Assembly (NCBI GenBank): GCA_947247005.1
Contig: OX365950.1
Location: forward strand, 10,118,720 to 10,182,719
DNA length: 64,000 nucleotides
DNA from: Spisula solida
Taxonomy: Eukaryota; Mollusca; Bivalvia; Venerida; Mactridae
Direction: 5' to 3'
Shown here: in pieces, positions 10,807-23,756 of the stretch
How the letters are laid out: every line of letters begins with the position of its first letter
Numbering within the stretch: the first letter of the stretch is position 1
Program-made: the position numbers and the translations under genes
The notes under the pieces: model-generated
Seen by the model: only the letters and a program-made list of their open reading frames with translations
Database searches by the model: none
Told to the model about the DNA's origin: nothing

Positions 10807-11546
10807 GTAATTTTGGTATATTTGCTTGTATATCCCATAAACAACCACACTGACATCTAAAATAACTTGAAAAACTTCGGCATTTTGTAGTTATTTAGTA
10901 TTTTTACATCAACAATTCTATAGGCCGGTATACACCCTTTCAATTAAGCGATTATAGTGGGTGCAGAGTTACCTCCCTTACCGGATGTGACGCAGACCGG
11001 GGGTAAAAGCAAATAAACGATAATGCGATTAGCAGGAGCGAACAGATATGATTTCACCGATATTGATAATTTTGCGTTAAATACGTTAAGAATGGGTTTT
11101 ATAGTTGTGTTTTCAATAAAGATGTTTATATTGTACAACAAATTTAAATTCTCCATATTAACGTTTAAATTAAACCAGATTATCTTGACTATTTATATAA
11201 TTATCACAATATGCACGACATGATGTTGTATTTGTTTATTGGTTATAAATATGTATGTATTTTATAACAAATAAAGATTATGTTATGTAATGTTATTTAT
11301 GTTATTTGTATCATGTATGGAGGAAAACGTGTGAAATTTCACGTTCTCGGTCAAGGCCGAGTTATTCCCGTTTTGGGTTCATGGATCAATTCACGGACGT
11401 AAAATTGTCAAATAATATTATAATATTGTCCCGTAATTATGTTGATTATAATGCTCTCATCAGGTATACGTAATAAGGTGTTAATATTACAGTGTAGTTT
11501 AAGAAAACCGTCTGATCTATTTGAAAAACTTGCCACGGGAATATAT

Positions 11547-11620
11547 ACAATACAATACAATATGTTTATTTCGGCATTAAACAAATACAGTTTTTAGCCA
11601 CAAAATACAATCATGTAATT
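11547..11620 (-). mobile_element. 5'-truncated LINE 3' end with (TTGTA)n tail
   Basis: Read on the minus strand, TTTAATGCCGAAATAAACAT leads into TATTGTATTGTATTGTA. The AATAAA plus pentanucleotide tail is like the end of the LINE at 30163-30346. Sequence beyond 11620 may belong to the same insertion but has no recognisable coding part. Confidence 0.55.
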
Positions 11621-11910
11621 TAGACAGGTGAGAGTAAGACAATGTTTTGGTTAACAGAGACTTGGTGAAAGAGTGAGAATTCAACATGATGGTAAAGTCA
11701 TATAAAATTTGGTAAACAATTAACAAAACATCAGATATAATAAACTTGAGGTTCATTGATAATTTACAAATCACTACGTGGTATAGTTCGATTTCGAGCA
11801 TTGAGCCGTGACTGCACTTTTAAAGTTTTAACCATTAATCGATATAGGTTGGTATAGGTTAAATGGAAAATATAAGTAATATAATTAAGGCCAAATATTC
11901 CATGTGTCTG

Positions 11911-11985
11911 AATGGTCGTGACGGTATAGCGCTTGATACATTGTAAAATAACTTTTGTCTGACCAGGGCAAGTTCGAATCTCACC
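11911..11985 (+). repeat. tRNA-derived SINE head
   Basis: An A-box-like GTGACGGTATAGCGCTT is followed at tRNA spacing by the B-box GCAAGTTCGAATCTCACC. An A-rich run follows. The arms do not form a sound cloverleaf. Confidence 0.5.
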
Positions 11986-12313
11986 AAAAAAATAGTTTTC
12001 TTTTTTTAATTTATATTTACACATTTTTTAATTTATAAATGCACATAACTTGCAATATCCGTGTTATAACAGTATGTGACAAGCCATATGTGTTACATGC
12101 TTCAAAATATTTTTAGATCTTGCACACATGTGTATTGTAGAATGTTATGACGGCAAATCAACGTAATACATGTTGTCAGTAAACTCTGAATATGCAAACG
12201 ATCCCTATAAGTGAAAATGAAAAATAAATTGAATCAACACATTTTCATGGATTAATTAAAAAAAGAAACTACTCTTTAAATAACATAAAATAATGAATTT
12301 AAAATATCAGCGA

Positions 12314-12380
12314 ATTGGGAATTTGAACCACGAACTTCTGGTTAGAAATCCTGAACGTTGCCGACTGCACTACACTGTAA
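12314..12380 (-). repeat. tRNA-derived SINE head
   Basis: On the minus strand TACAGTGTAGTGCAGTCGGC precedes the B-box TTCGTGGTTCAAATTCCC at tRNA spacing. This looks like a degenerate tRNA-like pol III promoter and thus a SINE relic. Confidence 0.5.
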
Positions 12381-12740
12381 TTCGATTACAAACAGATATA
12401 TGTAAGAATCACATCATTAAATAATGATATGCGAACGTAAAAAACTATGGTCTACCCGCCAAAATGGACTAGTCCGATAGGTCATGGCTCAGAGTTCAAA
12501 ATTGAACTATCGAGTAATATTTAATAAACATGAATACAACAAGTGACTGGCTGTAGTACAGTGTATGTGTAAGAAACGAATTTCATTCGTAAAATTATAG
12601 ATCGTTTATCACGTGAATATGTAACTGGCATTTATATTATTTGGTCACGTGGTATTGAAAATTGTAAATATAGATGAGGTTTCTCCTTTTGAATCAAATA
12701 CGCTAGTGTGTTGTATGTATAGGATATCGACCAAGTGGGA

Positions 12741-12861
12741 GGTCTATCTGGGTAGGACACACCTGGTCACGGTTTTCACGTGAACATCGAGAGCGCGCAG
12801 CGCTCGATGTGTTTCGTGAATACCGCGACCAGGTCTGTCCTTAGATATACACAGGTAGACC
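12741..12861. repeat. 121-bp imperfect palindrome
   Basis: The outer arms GGTCTATCTG and CAGGTAGACC pair, then GGACACACCTGGTC with GACCAGGTCTGTCC, then ACATCGAG with CTCGATGT around a GCGCGCAGCGC centre. It is probably a small foldback element. No target duplication was identified. Confidence 0.7.
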
Positions 12862-13597
12862 GATGCACGAGGTTGTTATCCGACTTACATGCCATACGAC
12901 CAATTGATATGTCGGACATGTCACTGGCATTAGACTTTTGTGAAGAGTGTCGTAAGGAACAAGTAAATATAACGTTTATAATAATTTTTTATTAACTAAA
13001 ATTAAAAGCTAAACCTAATTTTAAAGCAATGGTTTAGCAACGCATGACGCTTGATGGCTTGCAGTATCGTGGTTTATCGCGCTCTTGGAACACGTCTGTA
13101 CGAGCGAAAAATACAGAATATTAAACAAGTCATTAAACAAGTAGCTTCTGCATTGTTAAATTATCATTGCAATGGTAAATGTAAGGTTCAAATACACGAA
13201 AATACTCGACTGTTTTATATTTACCGAATGTTCATTTTCTGTTGTTTTCATTAGGTATGACTGATAAGAGGAAAATCTATTGTGGGATAGTGCATGTTTT
13301 TCAAATGTTTTTTTCTTCAAATTGAAATGTATATGTATGCTGTCATGCACTGATTTGAAACAAATTAAATTATCAAATCATTACTTTTAAGTTAGTATTG
13401 ATACGACACATGTAGTTTTTAGTTAGTTTTTACTATGTCGTATCTTTTAATACACGTGCTATCTTAGCACCGAACGTGCTTAATTGCTATTTAACGGCTA
13501 ATAACGCTTTTTGAAATGAACGTTGGCGAAATTCACCGAACGCATACAAGTATCGATTACACAGTGTTTATACAAACGATAAACTCTGTTACACACG

Positions 13598-13787
13598 AAT
13601 AGGTCCATATCCTTTAGAAATATCGGTATTTTCAAAAGAATTACGTGCGCGGGTCTTTTTTTTTTTAGTAAGTTGTGCGCGTGGGCAGGTCTATTTTATT
13701 TCGAATATAGACCTGGTCAGAGTAAAACAGACCCTTGCACGAAATTCTTTTGTTAATACAGGTCTTTCTAAAGGATATGGACCTATT
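13598..13787. mobile_element. Palindromic MITE with TA-type ends, about 190 bp
   Basis: The ends AATAGGTCCATATCCTTTAG and its reverse complement flank an imperfectly self-complementary interior (GAATTACGTGC pairs with GCACGAAATTC, and AGGTCTAT with ATAGACCT). A TA dinucleotide at each boundary fits a Tc1/mariner-type target duplication. There is no coding capacity. Confidence 0.75.
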
Positions 13788-14099
13788 ACAAACAAAGGAG
13801 TAGGTATGTAATCTCTGTACTATAAATGGGATCATTCCATTGTCCACATGGTGATGGTTGACATGCAAAGTTGTTTTTATTTGCCTCCCGAATAATCGTT
13901 TTTAGCAATGTTAATTGAAGACAATATCTATGTTGAAGATAAATTAATATCATGGTTAACAATGTGTTTTGAACAGATAGTAACTGGAGAAGGTAAGTTG
14001 GGTGTATAATCGAGGGAACATTAGTTACGCCCCTTTTATAGTGTATTGTAATGATAGATCGGCTCCCTCCCTTTTCATGGGGTGCAGTGATCGATAGAT

Positions 14100-17000
14100 A
14101 GAAGGACGTATACTGGCAGGCGTCCTACATCCGGACACTGTTGGCATATTTTTCAGATAACTCGAGAAATGTGTAAATCATGTCATTGAAATTTCACCGG
14201 AACAACGCTAGGATTTCGGAACTGAAGAGCTAATTTGTTTACTTCTAAAAATAGCCCAAGTGCATTTTTGAGGGCCGTTGTAGGGATCACCACACCACTT
14301 CATTTTTAAGTCCAACAGGACCATCAATCCGGACACAGTGTTGTCGCGTTTTTTTATTTCGAAAACTGCGTAAATATCGAATTAAGCTGTGTAATGAATC
14401 AAGGGAGAGCACAAATGAACGGTTTGTGCATAATTTGTAGGATTTATCTCCCATGAATATTGGAAAAATATCGATCGAAACTTAGCGATAAAATTTTAAA
14501 CAGCGGGCATTTTGATACAAAATGGCATTGTACGATGTTTTGAAACTCTGCACGTATTTATTAAAGCTATATTTTTCTGGTTGAACTGTTTACAAAACAT
14601 CTCATTGGCTTATCTCATATTTAGCAGAAGGACCGTAATTTACGTTTCGGTGCTGCGCAGAAGTATTGCGCATCCGCAGTAATGCGATTTTCGACTTCCC
14701 CCGTAATGTAAACAAGCTTCGCGAGTACAGACGAAATAAATGCGACATTTCTTGTAAAATATTTAACTTTAATCGTTGCTACTTCGTAGTGTTGACAAAA
14801 ATCAAGCGTCTAATTGATTGCCCACAGATGATCAAAATTAACGGCCGCAATAAAGCGTGTTTGAGGCTGTCCTTAATGATTAATATAAGCGTCATAAGTC
14901 TAGAGTGCGGGGAATGTGAAAATAATAAACAATTTATATGTGAATACATATTCACAGTAATCGATTACTTGCCTATGTAACAAAATAGAAACAAAAATAA
15001 CATTAAACAAAAAGAAAACAAAAGAAGAATAGAGTATATATACATGTATACAATGTCACAGTGAATCAGCAAAAATATGGCGACGACAGATATTATTGAT
15101 TTCTTCTTTTCATTGCGAAATATATGTATTTTGATAAATTTATTTGTGTGCGTTTCGATTCTGAAGACATAATTTTTTCAAATTTATTGAGTGTTGGCCA
15201 ATGGCAATAATATTACATTTAAGCCAAAACAATGTCGTTGAATCTTGCGCTAAAGAATGACCTGTCTATATCAGCTGTATTGACCATGACCTACCATCAC
15301 ACACGATATGTATGTTGGGCTGATAATGATAAAGACATGGCAGCCTTAGTGAAACACCAGCCTATTGCATCTCATATACAAGTTTATTTTCATCATTACC
15401 CATTTTGGTAATCATTTTAAGCGTTCATGTCTTGCTTAATTAAACAACACTTTCTATTGTGTATTTTGTATCACAGACATGTTTTGAGAACGTGTAAGGT
15501 GAAAATTAAGTGGAAAATTAAAGATGTTTAGTATAATTATGTAATTTCCTGACACCACCATTCTGACACATATTCATGCATGACTTCACGTGTAAACAAA
15601 CATTGCACTATCATAACAGTGTATTTTTATTGTTTTAAAAATATTAACTGGAGAAAAAGGGAGTGAAAAACATTTACATTATTCACTAAGCTACAGCTCG
15701 CCGGAGATAACTCTAGCCTTATCAGTCAATAAACATTGGTAAGCATTACAAGATCGACTGACCGCTTGTTATCAGTGTAGATTGAAAGAGTATCTGCATT
15801 TAAAGTTATTATGCACACGATTGAAGAAAAATGAACATAGTGTTATCATCGGGGGATTATTAAATTAATACACATACTATCTACTAGTATCAAAATAAGA
15901 TATTAGTAAGAGAACTTGCTATATTTATGTACACAATGTTATGTAAAAATGTCTCTGACCTGAATAATCGATTTGTACGTGTACATATGATACAGTATCA
16001 TGCAGTTCAATACACAACCAATACATCAATAATACATCTGTTTAAATTAGTCACCACCCCATAAATAATTCAATTATCCAATTTTCTAAAATAGTGACGT
16101 TAATATCTACCACGCTCCAGTCTCATTATTACCCAGCCATTTACTAATCAATTAATTCAGATTGTTACATCATATCATTATCATTAATTCGGTTTGTTTG
16201 TGTTCTTATAATATATTCAAATATCTGTACTGTAGATACCTGATTAACGCGATAATTTAATAAAACGATGTGTGTATTTGCAAGCGTTTAGCTTGAAACA
16301 GATGGTGTATTGCTCCTAGACGCTTAATCAATAACAGTAAAAACATCAATAGCAACATCTCTGACATTTCAGTAAATACACGAAAATAGCCGAGGTGATC
16401 CGAATGAAAATAATCTGATCGATAATGCTTTTATGTCAGCTTCGTGCAACAGATTTCGAGTGACTCAGTATTCATTGAGGTACCGCAAGCTTTTTAAAAA
16501 CAAAAACACCACTCTCTAATCAAAGGTGATCGAATAACAGTCAATATTTGTGTAATGTTATAATAATATTACAATGTATAACTAAAAGACTAAATAGGGA
16601 CGGTTATAGATTTTGTGATGTAATCTTGCATATTTCATTATACTTTCGTTTTGTAATCGGTTGGCTGTTCAATGTATTTTTTTAAATTTTGTTTGGTAAA
16701 TTTTATTTTAATAGCTCATAAAAATAAATTACAGACAAGCTCTATGGCTTTTGCAAAGACTATCTTAACATTTGGTAATTGAACTACTTTGACATAACTG
16801 TATAATATGTATTTTATGTGAGGGTCAGTTACCATTCAAATCACTTTTGCCACTGACCGCTGTAAGTTTGAGTCCCATCCGTGATCTGCTATGCCATTTG
16901 TGATTATAAAATCCTTAAAATTAACATTACCTTACATTGTAACCTGCGTTATTTGATTTATTGAATGTACACTTTATGATTATATTGGTTAGTAAAACAC

Positions 17001-17280
17001 TGTGAGAAAAGTACGGACAATTTCATTTATAGTAAAACAAAATTGGCGTAAATAATCTTATAATCCCAATACAAGTGTCAATCAAGTATTATAATACCAC
17101 TCTTGATATATGGTACATTTGTATAATATTATCCTTATATACGCATATATAAAAATGTTGTAGTTGACTTCTTTTTAGTGAATAAATGAATTAATTGTGG
17201 GTACATTATTATATAATTCTACATATAGTATCATTATGTCTAGGTTCTTAAGTATTAAAATAGTCTATTGAAACTATAGC
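14100..17280. other. AT-rich intronic/intergenic stretch, nothing identified
   Basis: Apart from a short B-box-like AAGTTTGAGTCCCATCC near 16868, which may be a SINE remnant, I see no exon, TIR, tandem array or RNA gene. The 104-codon ORF at 14666-14980 has no recognisable features and I do not support it as a gene. Confidence 0.4.
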
Positions 17281-17285
17281 ATATG

Positions 17286-17330
17286 CACTACAATACATTT
17301 ATTTCGGCATTTAAACAAGATATTTTACTA
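17286..17330 (-). mobile_element. Truncated LINE 3' end
   Basis: On the minus strand TTTAAATGCCGAAATAAATG and TATTGTAGTG match the end of the 11547 copy (TTTAATGCCGAAATAAACAT, TATTGTATTG), so a second insertion of the same LINE family is likely. Confidence 0.45.
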
Positions 17331-17610
17331 AAGTTGAAGCCACATAATTGTTCGAATCTGAACTTCAACCAACAATCATAATAAAACAGCACGTGTCTGG
17401 TTTATACATGTATGTTAGGATATTTGGCACAACAAACAGAGAAATATGTGTACATGTTATATAAGGTACCCGGATATTTATTTTGTAATCAATGTGTGTA
17501 TCAAACAAAAGCATATTTATACTAGATAATACGTACTATTGTGAACTGCATAAATAGGAAAGACTAATTTTAAATAGAGGTTCAACCATTACGTCGTCTC
17601 TAAACATAAA

Positions 17611-17666
17611 CTTATTATTATTATTATTATTGTTATTATTATTGTTGTTATTATTATTATTACTAT
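17611..17666 (+). repeat. (TTA)n microsatellite
   Basis: About 18 TTA units with occasional TTG units. A simple sequence repeat, perhaps the decayed tail of a retroposon. Confidence 0.85.
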
Positions 17667-18239
17667 GATCGAGGTAAAGACAGTCACACGTATACCCTCG
17701 GAAGTTTCATCTCTGTACATTTACAGTGAAATACAACCATATCTCAACTACATTCAGCCTACACGTCAATTCTTGTTGAAATTATAAAAGACTATTTCGA
17801 TCATTACAAATTCAATTAATTCTTATTATTTATTAATTTAACGTACACTCGTAGTATTGTGGGATATTTATGCGCAATGTTTCCATTCCAAGACAGGTAG
17901 GTATAATGTCTGTGCACGTCATCAACACCATGTGGTATTGTTACGTATGTCGCTCTGCAAAGATCTTAAAAACATAATATTATGATTTTTGATCTATCTG
18001 TACTCTGTAATGTGGTATTTTCAACTCTTCACTCGGACATGTGCACACTAATTTCTCTTGTCAAACAAGGATGAAGCGCTGAGCCCGATTCCGGGTACAG
18101 CAGTGCTAACATGACAGGTACATATATAATAGCATACATAAACAACATGTTGTTAGCGCCACTTAGCTCTCTATCTTAGAACTATCTATCATACACATTT
18201 CCATAATTTGAAATAATCAAAATCAATAAATCCACTCAC

Positions 18240-18341
18240 GTGCTTGTTAATTTCACTGATTTCTGACAATCTTCTGTCCACTGGTTCATTTGTTCGTCTT
18301 TTCTTCTTGGACCGCTTGCCAATACAGGATAGAAAACTCAT
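18240..18341 (-). CDS. Gene 1, probable first coding exon
   Basis: A minus-strand ATG at 18339-18341 opens 34 codons ending at a strong donor, CAC|GTGAGT, in phase 0. The peptide begins MSFLSCIGKRSKKKRR and continues with a polar helical stretch. A cysteine near the N-terminus followed by a K/R cluster could be a membrane or nuclear targeting signal, but this is inference. The phase-0 end fits the phase-0 start of the exon at 2395-2556. Joining them implies an intron of about 15.7 kb full of repeats, and unseen exons may lie between. It could instead belong to a separate gene. The upstream sequence (18342-18600) looks promoter-like. Confidence 0.45.
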
Positions 18342-18554
18342 GTTTACACGTAAACCACCAAAACGTTGTTTTGATCAAATCCCAAATACGCTGCGTTCAC
18401 GGCAAAACACCAGATGCATGTGTTGATATTCCTTGTTCAGTATTTTCCTAATCACGAATCTTTTAGTCGCGTTTTACCAATACCACAGTGTGAATGCTTG
18501 TGATAACGGAAATCGATACTCTCCGTTTAGAAGGCGAGATTAGTATTGTGCAAG

Positions 18555-18580
18555 GAACCGGAAATCCGGATCACGTGACT
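18555..18580 (-). promoter_or_regulatory. Candidate ETS and E-box promoter elements
   Basis: About 215 bp upstream of the start codon at 18341 there is an ETS-like core (ACCGGAAAT at about 18557) and, a few bases on, an E-box ATCACGTGAC (CACGTG at 18572-18577). Adjacent ETS and CACGTG sites are typical of CpG-containing housekeeping promoters in animals. The local sequence is less AT-rich than its surroundings. Use as a promoter is inferred from position only. Confidence 0.3.
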
Positions 18581-19572
18581 TTAATATTTTATCATGCCCA
18601 TTGTCAAATATTACTGCCAAAGTGTGAATTTAACGCCCATATTTGAAGACAGCGACACCTAGCGTAATTGACAAGACAATAAAAGCGTCGGGATAATGGA
18701 GAGTGATCGAATTATCTGTAATTAGATTATTAACGTGTTTCGGACTCGATGGTACTAAGTATATCGATGGCAACAAATATGTCTGCCTAGTCGGTTTCCG
18801 TACAACATAATGGCATGCACTATATTTATATTGTTTTTTTTTTCTGCTTCATCTATGTTCAATGATATAATTAAGGTCACAAACTAATAGCAACATTTTC
18901 ACAGCTTTACTCATATTTCGCATCTATGAATGTAAAACCTGCATCTGAACGAATTGTGATATAGATATTGTAAACAGCCATGGCCTGGGGTCGAATAGTC
19001 GGGTCTGATCAAATAATACGCTATCAAAACTAGTAAAACACATCAATTTGGTATCAAAACTTCAGAAAAATAGTTTTATATGCATTTTATCTTTTTTGGC
19101 ACCACTTCTTTATTATTGTGCAAAACTATGCAATTTTGCGGATGCTGCAACGTACGGGTTTGGTTACGAAAGTGCTGGACCTTTCCCGTCTTTTCTGGCG
19201 TTGTATAAACGTCATTGTCCGAAGGCCTAAAAAATTGCATGACGCGGTTCATATTCTATTTACGTCAAATAGTCATTCTAATGCACATCTGAACATTTTT
19301 GTTAATTTTTTTATCAAAACCCCTTGTGCGATAATATCGACTAAATCTACCGTAATAAGAACATTTGTAATGAAGATACAACTGAAAATATTTCTATATG
19401 TCGCAATAATACGTGAGAAAACAACACTAAATTAAAACTTGAACAAATGCAGTAGTTGCTATTTATATTGCAACTTACAATACCATTTTCAGTTGCATTG
19501 TCCTTACAATGGTTCAAATTTCGGATATTTTAGCAAATATGATAAAACAGTGTTAGATAAACTATATTTAAG

Positions 19573-19728
19573 AAATAAAAATCTGTTTGCGTATTTTGTC
19601 GGTGAATAAAACATGGGCAGGAGTTCGGATGCGGAAAAATTAAATTTTATTTTCCGCATCCGAACGAGTGCCCGTGTTTTATTCACCGACAAAATACGCA
19701 AACAGATTTTTATTTCGATTCTAAACAC
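19573..19728. mobile_element. Palindromic element, family P, copy 1
   Basis: Bases 19573-19715 form a hairpin with arms of about 66 bp and only a few mismatches; the left arm starts AAATAAAAATCTGTTTGCG and the right arm ends CAAACAGATTTTTATTT. The right flank, CGATTCTAA, shares the terminal sequence TTAGAATCGAAATAA (reverse complement) with the elements at 24116, 39753 and 62900. Confidence 0.75.
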
Positions 19729-19959
19729 GATAATATCCCGCACTATTTAACTGTGCGCATTCCATATTCACCCATTTGCCATTTAACATAATTCCACGCT
19801 AAAATTGAGTGGCTTATGAGCTGGTACAATTACCTCGCTCGTTAATGAAAACGACTATCGTAATTTTCTGAAGGAAATAACACATTTTAAACATTGAATA
19901 TATGAATAGTGAATTAGTACTCATACCTATCTCTAGATAGCTCATAGCTTACATGACAA

Positions 19960-20083
19960 ATAAGTTGTTGTTATTATGTATATAGTGTTATAATTACTCA
20001 TGTTATATATATAGTTCTTGTATATACATATATCATATCATCATTTATGGTGGAAATAAAGATATTGAATTGAATTGAATTGT
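19960..20083 (+). mobile_element. LINE 3' end with (TTGAA)n tail
   Basis: GGTGGAAATAAAGATATTGA runs into three TTGAA units. A polyadenylation-like AATAAA followed directly by a pentamer array is the pattern of a truncated non-LTR retrotransposon. It is a different family from the (TTGTA)n tails. Confidence 0.55.
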
Positions 20084-20838
20084 GTTAGCGTATTCAAATT
20101 GCTTTACTAATTAGATATTCATTGCAATAATGCAGTTCCCAAGATTTGCCTGTATATCAGGGATTCGTGAAACCTTATCAATGACAATTCTTAAATAACA
20201 CTAACAATCACCCGGACACCGTCGATTCGTGTATCCGATGTGTACCCGATGCCTAGTTATCGTGAGGAAGGCGGCCGATGAGTAGCAATGAATATTTAAA
20301 TTGACCAAATTGCTACGGCCCCCGACAAACGTTTTACAATGCCCCAATGCCAGTGCGATACCCGTCCAGCCTCCTGTCCGTATATGAAAAGAAGTACACA
20401 GCCCTGATTGGATTAAATCTTGTGTCACCTTGGTATTATTAAGACGATGGGTCAGTACAAATTTAGAAGAAATGCGCAATGTTGTCACGCAAAAACGACA
20501 GTACTATAATACAATGTATTCGAACTACATTTGCAATATAATGTAAGTGATAAATTCGCGCATATGGCACAAAACATATCAATTTTAATAACATTGTTCG
20601 ACACAGGCTACTTGTTGATGTAGCTGTTGAAAGGCGCGCATCTGTGCTAAACGGCGTTACACGTCCCCGGGCGTTGTCGTAATATAGCGTTTTAAATAGT
20701 GCTACAGTACATAACTACATGTACAATGTAACTATATTGTTTCTTACCATATATAATTCATCATACAACCATCTAAATTGTCGAACAAAAATGCATAAAG
20801 TGTGCAAAAAACGGTTCTATAGGGCTTACTATTTGAAG

Positions 20839-21052
20839 TATAGTCCAGTTAGGATATTGTGACAGTGACGTTGCAATTTATGTGTACGCAAAAAATCACA
20901 ACCATTGTCTAAACAGGTAGAGCGAACTTAGTATGTTATTTTAGCATTGAAATTATAGTTATTTGTACAGTATAAGCCTTTATAATTGGTTTTACACCGT
21001 TATAGTGGACTCGACCGCTGCGTCACTGGATTTTTATCTTGACTGGACTATA
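20839..21052. mobile_element. MITE family T, copy 1 (TA-flanked TIRs)
   Basis: The ends TATAGTCCAGTTAGGATA and ATCTTGACTGGACTATA are inverted repeats. The 214-bp element matches 40446-40658 along its whole length, including CAGTATAAG, TTTATAATTGGTTTTACACC and GCGTCACTGGATTTTTATC. A TA duplication at each end suggests a Tc1/mariner-type element. It has no ORF of note. Confidence 0.85.
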
Positions 21053-21539
21053 TATTGCTGTAATGCGTGAGGTTGCCAATTGCGGAACTTTACGTGCAGC
21101 TATCCGTACATGTTAACGTACACGTTGTAATTAAAATTGGCTTGAGAAACAACGTGTATGTGTACCCACTTGATTTCTTCTTGAATCGATATGAGTTTTC
21201 ATATTAACTCAATGAGCCCACGGGCGTTAAATATGGAGTTCATATGCACATGCCCGTGTGACATAATACACAAAGTAGTTTCGTCTGTTGCACGATTGTT
21301 ACCAGTTTAGAAAATTGGTAACTACACACCAATGGTTGACGAAAGGTCAGTAATACACGTTACACGTTACCTTCGCAACCTCTCTATTGACACTAAATCA
21401 CTTCTGCCATCTCTGTATACAACCTTCAGTTTTATGCTTATCAATAACACTACATGTATAATGTTTCTGTCAATCTTTCAGAAATTCCACGCTTTAGTTA
21501 TGTTTATTTAGTTGTCAGGTACATGCTTTTGATCATGTG

Positions 21540-21725
21540 TTTTGTCATGTATTGATATTATGTTATATGTAAATTTCAAAATTAAACCGGTCATTCACGT
21601 TGAGTCACTTAACATGGATGACCGCGTTACAACATACATTACACCGGTGCCTTTGAACGTGTGTTCGCATGAAAAAGGCGCAATATAAATCTGGTAAATT
21701 TATTTATTTTATTTTTATTTTTTCA
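21540..21725 (+). mobile_element. Retroposon 3' end
   Basis: GAAAAAGGCGCAATATAAAT and CTGGTAAATTTATTTATTTT are followed by a (TTATT)-rich tail. From memory, AAAGGCGCAATATAAAT is common near the end of invertebrate retroposons; the family is not assigned. Confidence 0.4.
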
Positions 21726-22254
21726 TAAAATAGTTTACATTTTAATTGCAGGCGTGATGCAATCTGTCACATTCTTATTAATATATACCGTTTACTCAGT
21801 GTTAAACAGATTGTTATTTACACGTGACAGATGGTATTAAACCTGTAGGCATTTTTGCATCAATCATTTTTTTCCCAGGCGGGGGGGGGGACGTCGGGCG
21901 CAGACACACGAACATTTTCTCTATTTCCTTTCGGGTCTATTTTTTTGTCTAAATCCCCACAGTAGGAGATCCTTTGTCTGCAGATGGCCCGCCCTGTCTA
22001 TTTCCCGAGACTAGGAATCATTCGGCCTGTCAAATTCCCGCCTGTCGGGAACCGTGTTCTGCCTAAAGTCCCGTGTATAACTCCCTCCCCTGGCAAAATA
22101 TCGGTAGGTTATACAGAAAACATGTCAGGCAATAATGTTACGTAACATACCGGACATTATATTGAATACATAATTCATACACATTGTTACAGAAGTCAAG
22201 TGGAAATAATTATACAGAGTTAAAAGCAAGGGAGATATACCAATACCAGTTAGG

Positions 22255-22330
22255 CCAATTTGGTATATCGCAGTCTGGGATCGAACTCGTGGCTAGCGAG
22301 ACGGATCACACCCCCGGTATATACCACCTC
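22255..22330 (-). repeat. tRNA-derived SINE head
   Basis: On the minus strand GAGGTGGTATATACC precedes, at tRNA spacing, the B-box CACGAGTTCGATCCCAGAC. A SINE relic is more likely than a working tRNA. Confidence 0.5.
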
Positions 22331-22440
22331 AGTAATAATACCATATTGATGTTGTCAACGAGCTCGTAGAGAGGACTCAAGTCATCTACTGAAACAAAAT
22401 ACTTATAATATGTGTCTGATGACTGACAACCATAATAATA

Positions 22441-23065
22441 TACTTAACGGATTTAAAAACGCGACACTGGGGTATGTTGTTTTATAGCAGACAATTATTG
22501 CAAATAAAGGGAAATGTATTGGCGTCATTTTGGTACTAAGATGATAAACATGAGATGAGTATTAACACATATATAGTACAATCAATACGTCGATCCAGAA
22601 AACAAAAGTCGAATTCTGACAAACAATTCACACAGGCTTACCTCCCCTTGACCATAAAAACATTGTGCAGGTCTATGAGACAACGGTGTATGTTTCTTGC
22701 AACAATGTTTCCGTGTCATATAGACACATTTTAAATAAAAGTTGGATATGTCATTTATTATATTCAATTTATTTTAGAATTTGTATATAAAAGTTAGACT
22801 AGCCTTACGTAAACATTCGATCAGTTATACAGGCTGGTCATCTTCAACGATAATGCGCCGATAAACAAGTTAGTTTTGTTTTCTGGATCAATGTCTTATT
22901 CATGCGATAATTTAGTTAATTCTCGCTGGATTTCCCATTATGTTTTGTCTCAAAATGACGATATTGAATTAGCCTTTTCGAATATACAAATACATTTTAA
23001 ATGGGAATTCGTTTCCTAAAATATACCAACATACCAAAATGTCGCGTTTTTAAATCCGTTAACCA
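22441..23065. mobile_element. TIR element family C, copy 1 (about 620 bp)
   Basis: The ends TTAACGGATTTAAAAACGCG and its reverse complement form long TIRs that continue through CGACACT...GGTATGTTG. The interior (CAATACGTCGATCCAGAAAA, GCAGGTCTATGAGACAACGG) matches the copy at 32305-32985. Both copies share flanking ATATAC/CATATA, so the TIR may extend further and the target duplication may be TA rather than TTAA. No transposase is present. It lies just upstream of the LINE ORF1 fragment. Confidence 0.8.
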
Positions 23066-23232
23066 TATAATGAGGTACAAATTATACACACGTACATTTC
23101 TGTCAATCGCGGGTAATTATTCGTAATCATTTATGATATAATATTTCTATGCTGGTATGCAATCAAAATTAGCAGTACATGCACACTATGGATGCAAATC
23201 ATACTATAAACTCACGTATGTGGTAATTAAAT

Positions 23233-23756
23233 TTGATACGTCTTAGTTCATGTACATGTACAATTGTGTTGGTATGTATTGGGATTGTAATTGTTATGTA
23301 TGACCAATTAACGTCTCTTACAAAAAGTATCTCAGTTATGGATACGCGAGTTACTTCCCTTGAGCAGTCTGCTCGTCAAACAAATGAACGCCTGAACACC
23401 GTTGAACATAGTCGGGCCTATGACTCTCAACAATGTGACGATATAAAGGCAAAGCAGTCAGGTATTGACAAGGAGTTACAGAAGGAGCGAGACCGCATTA
23501 CACAGCTTCAGCATCAATATGACAATATGAAGTCGATTCCCGAAGAAATTACTGACTTACAGTCGCGTTCTATGCGTGACAATCTTATTTTTTTGGATTC
23601 GATGAACTTGACACTGTTGATGGTAGGCGTTTTGAGAATTGTGCAAAGACCGTGCTACAGTACTGCAAAGAAACGCTTGAAATCGTTGATGCTGAATCTA
23701 GAATAAAAATTGAACGAGCACGTAGACTAGGTAGCAAATATGACAGTACAACCTTG
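23233..23756 (+). pseudogene. LINE ORF1, N-terminal part (broken)
   Basis: From the in-frame ATG near 23296 a coiled coil runs for about 80 residues (MYDQLTSLTKSI, then VTSLEQSARQTNERL and similar heptads). It leads into the start of an RRM-like domain, SMRDNLIF, as in L1-type ORF1 RNA-binding proteins. A one-base frameshift near 23600 moves the rest of the domain into another frame, where ENCAKTVLQYC and IERARRLGS can be read. The reading stops at about 23756 where foreign sequence begins. The continuation is at 26405. The 5' end of the LINE is not recognisable and may be missing. Confidence 0.75.

Noticed and set aside
20201..20488. 95-codon minus-strand ORF with a GC-richer stretch.
   Set aside because: No known motif and no splice sites; possibly a remnant of a repeat but nothing to support a gene.
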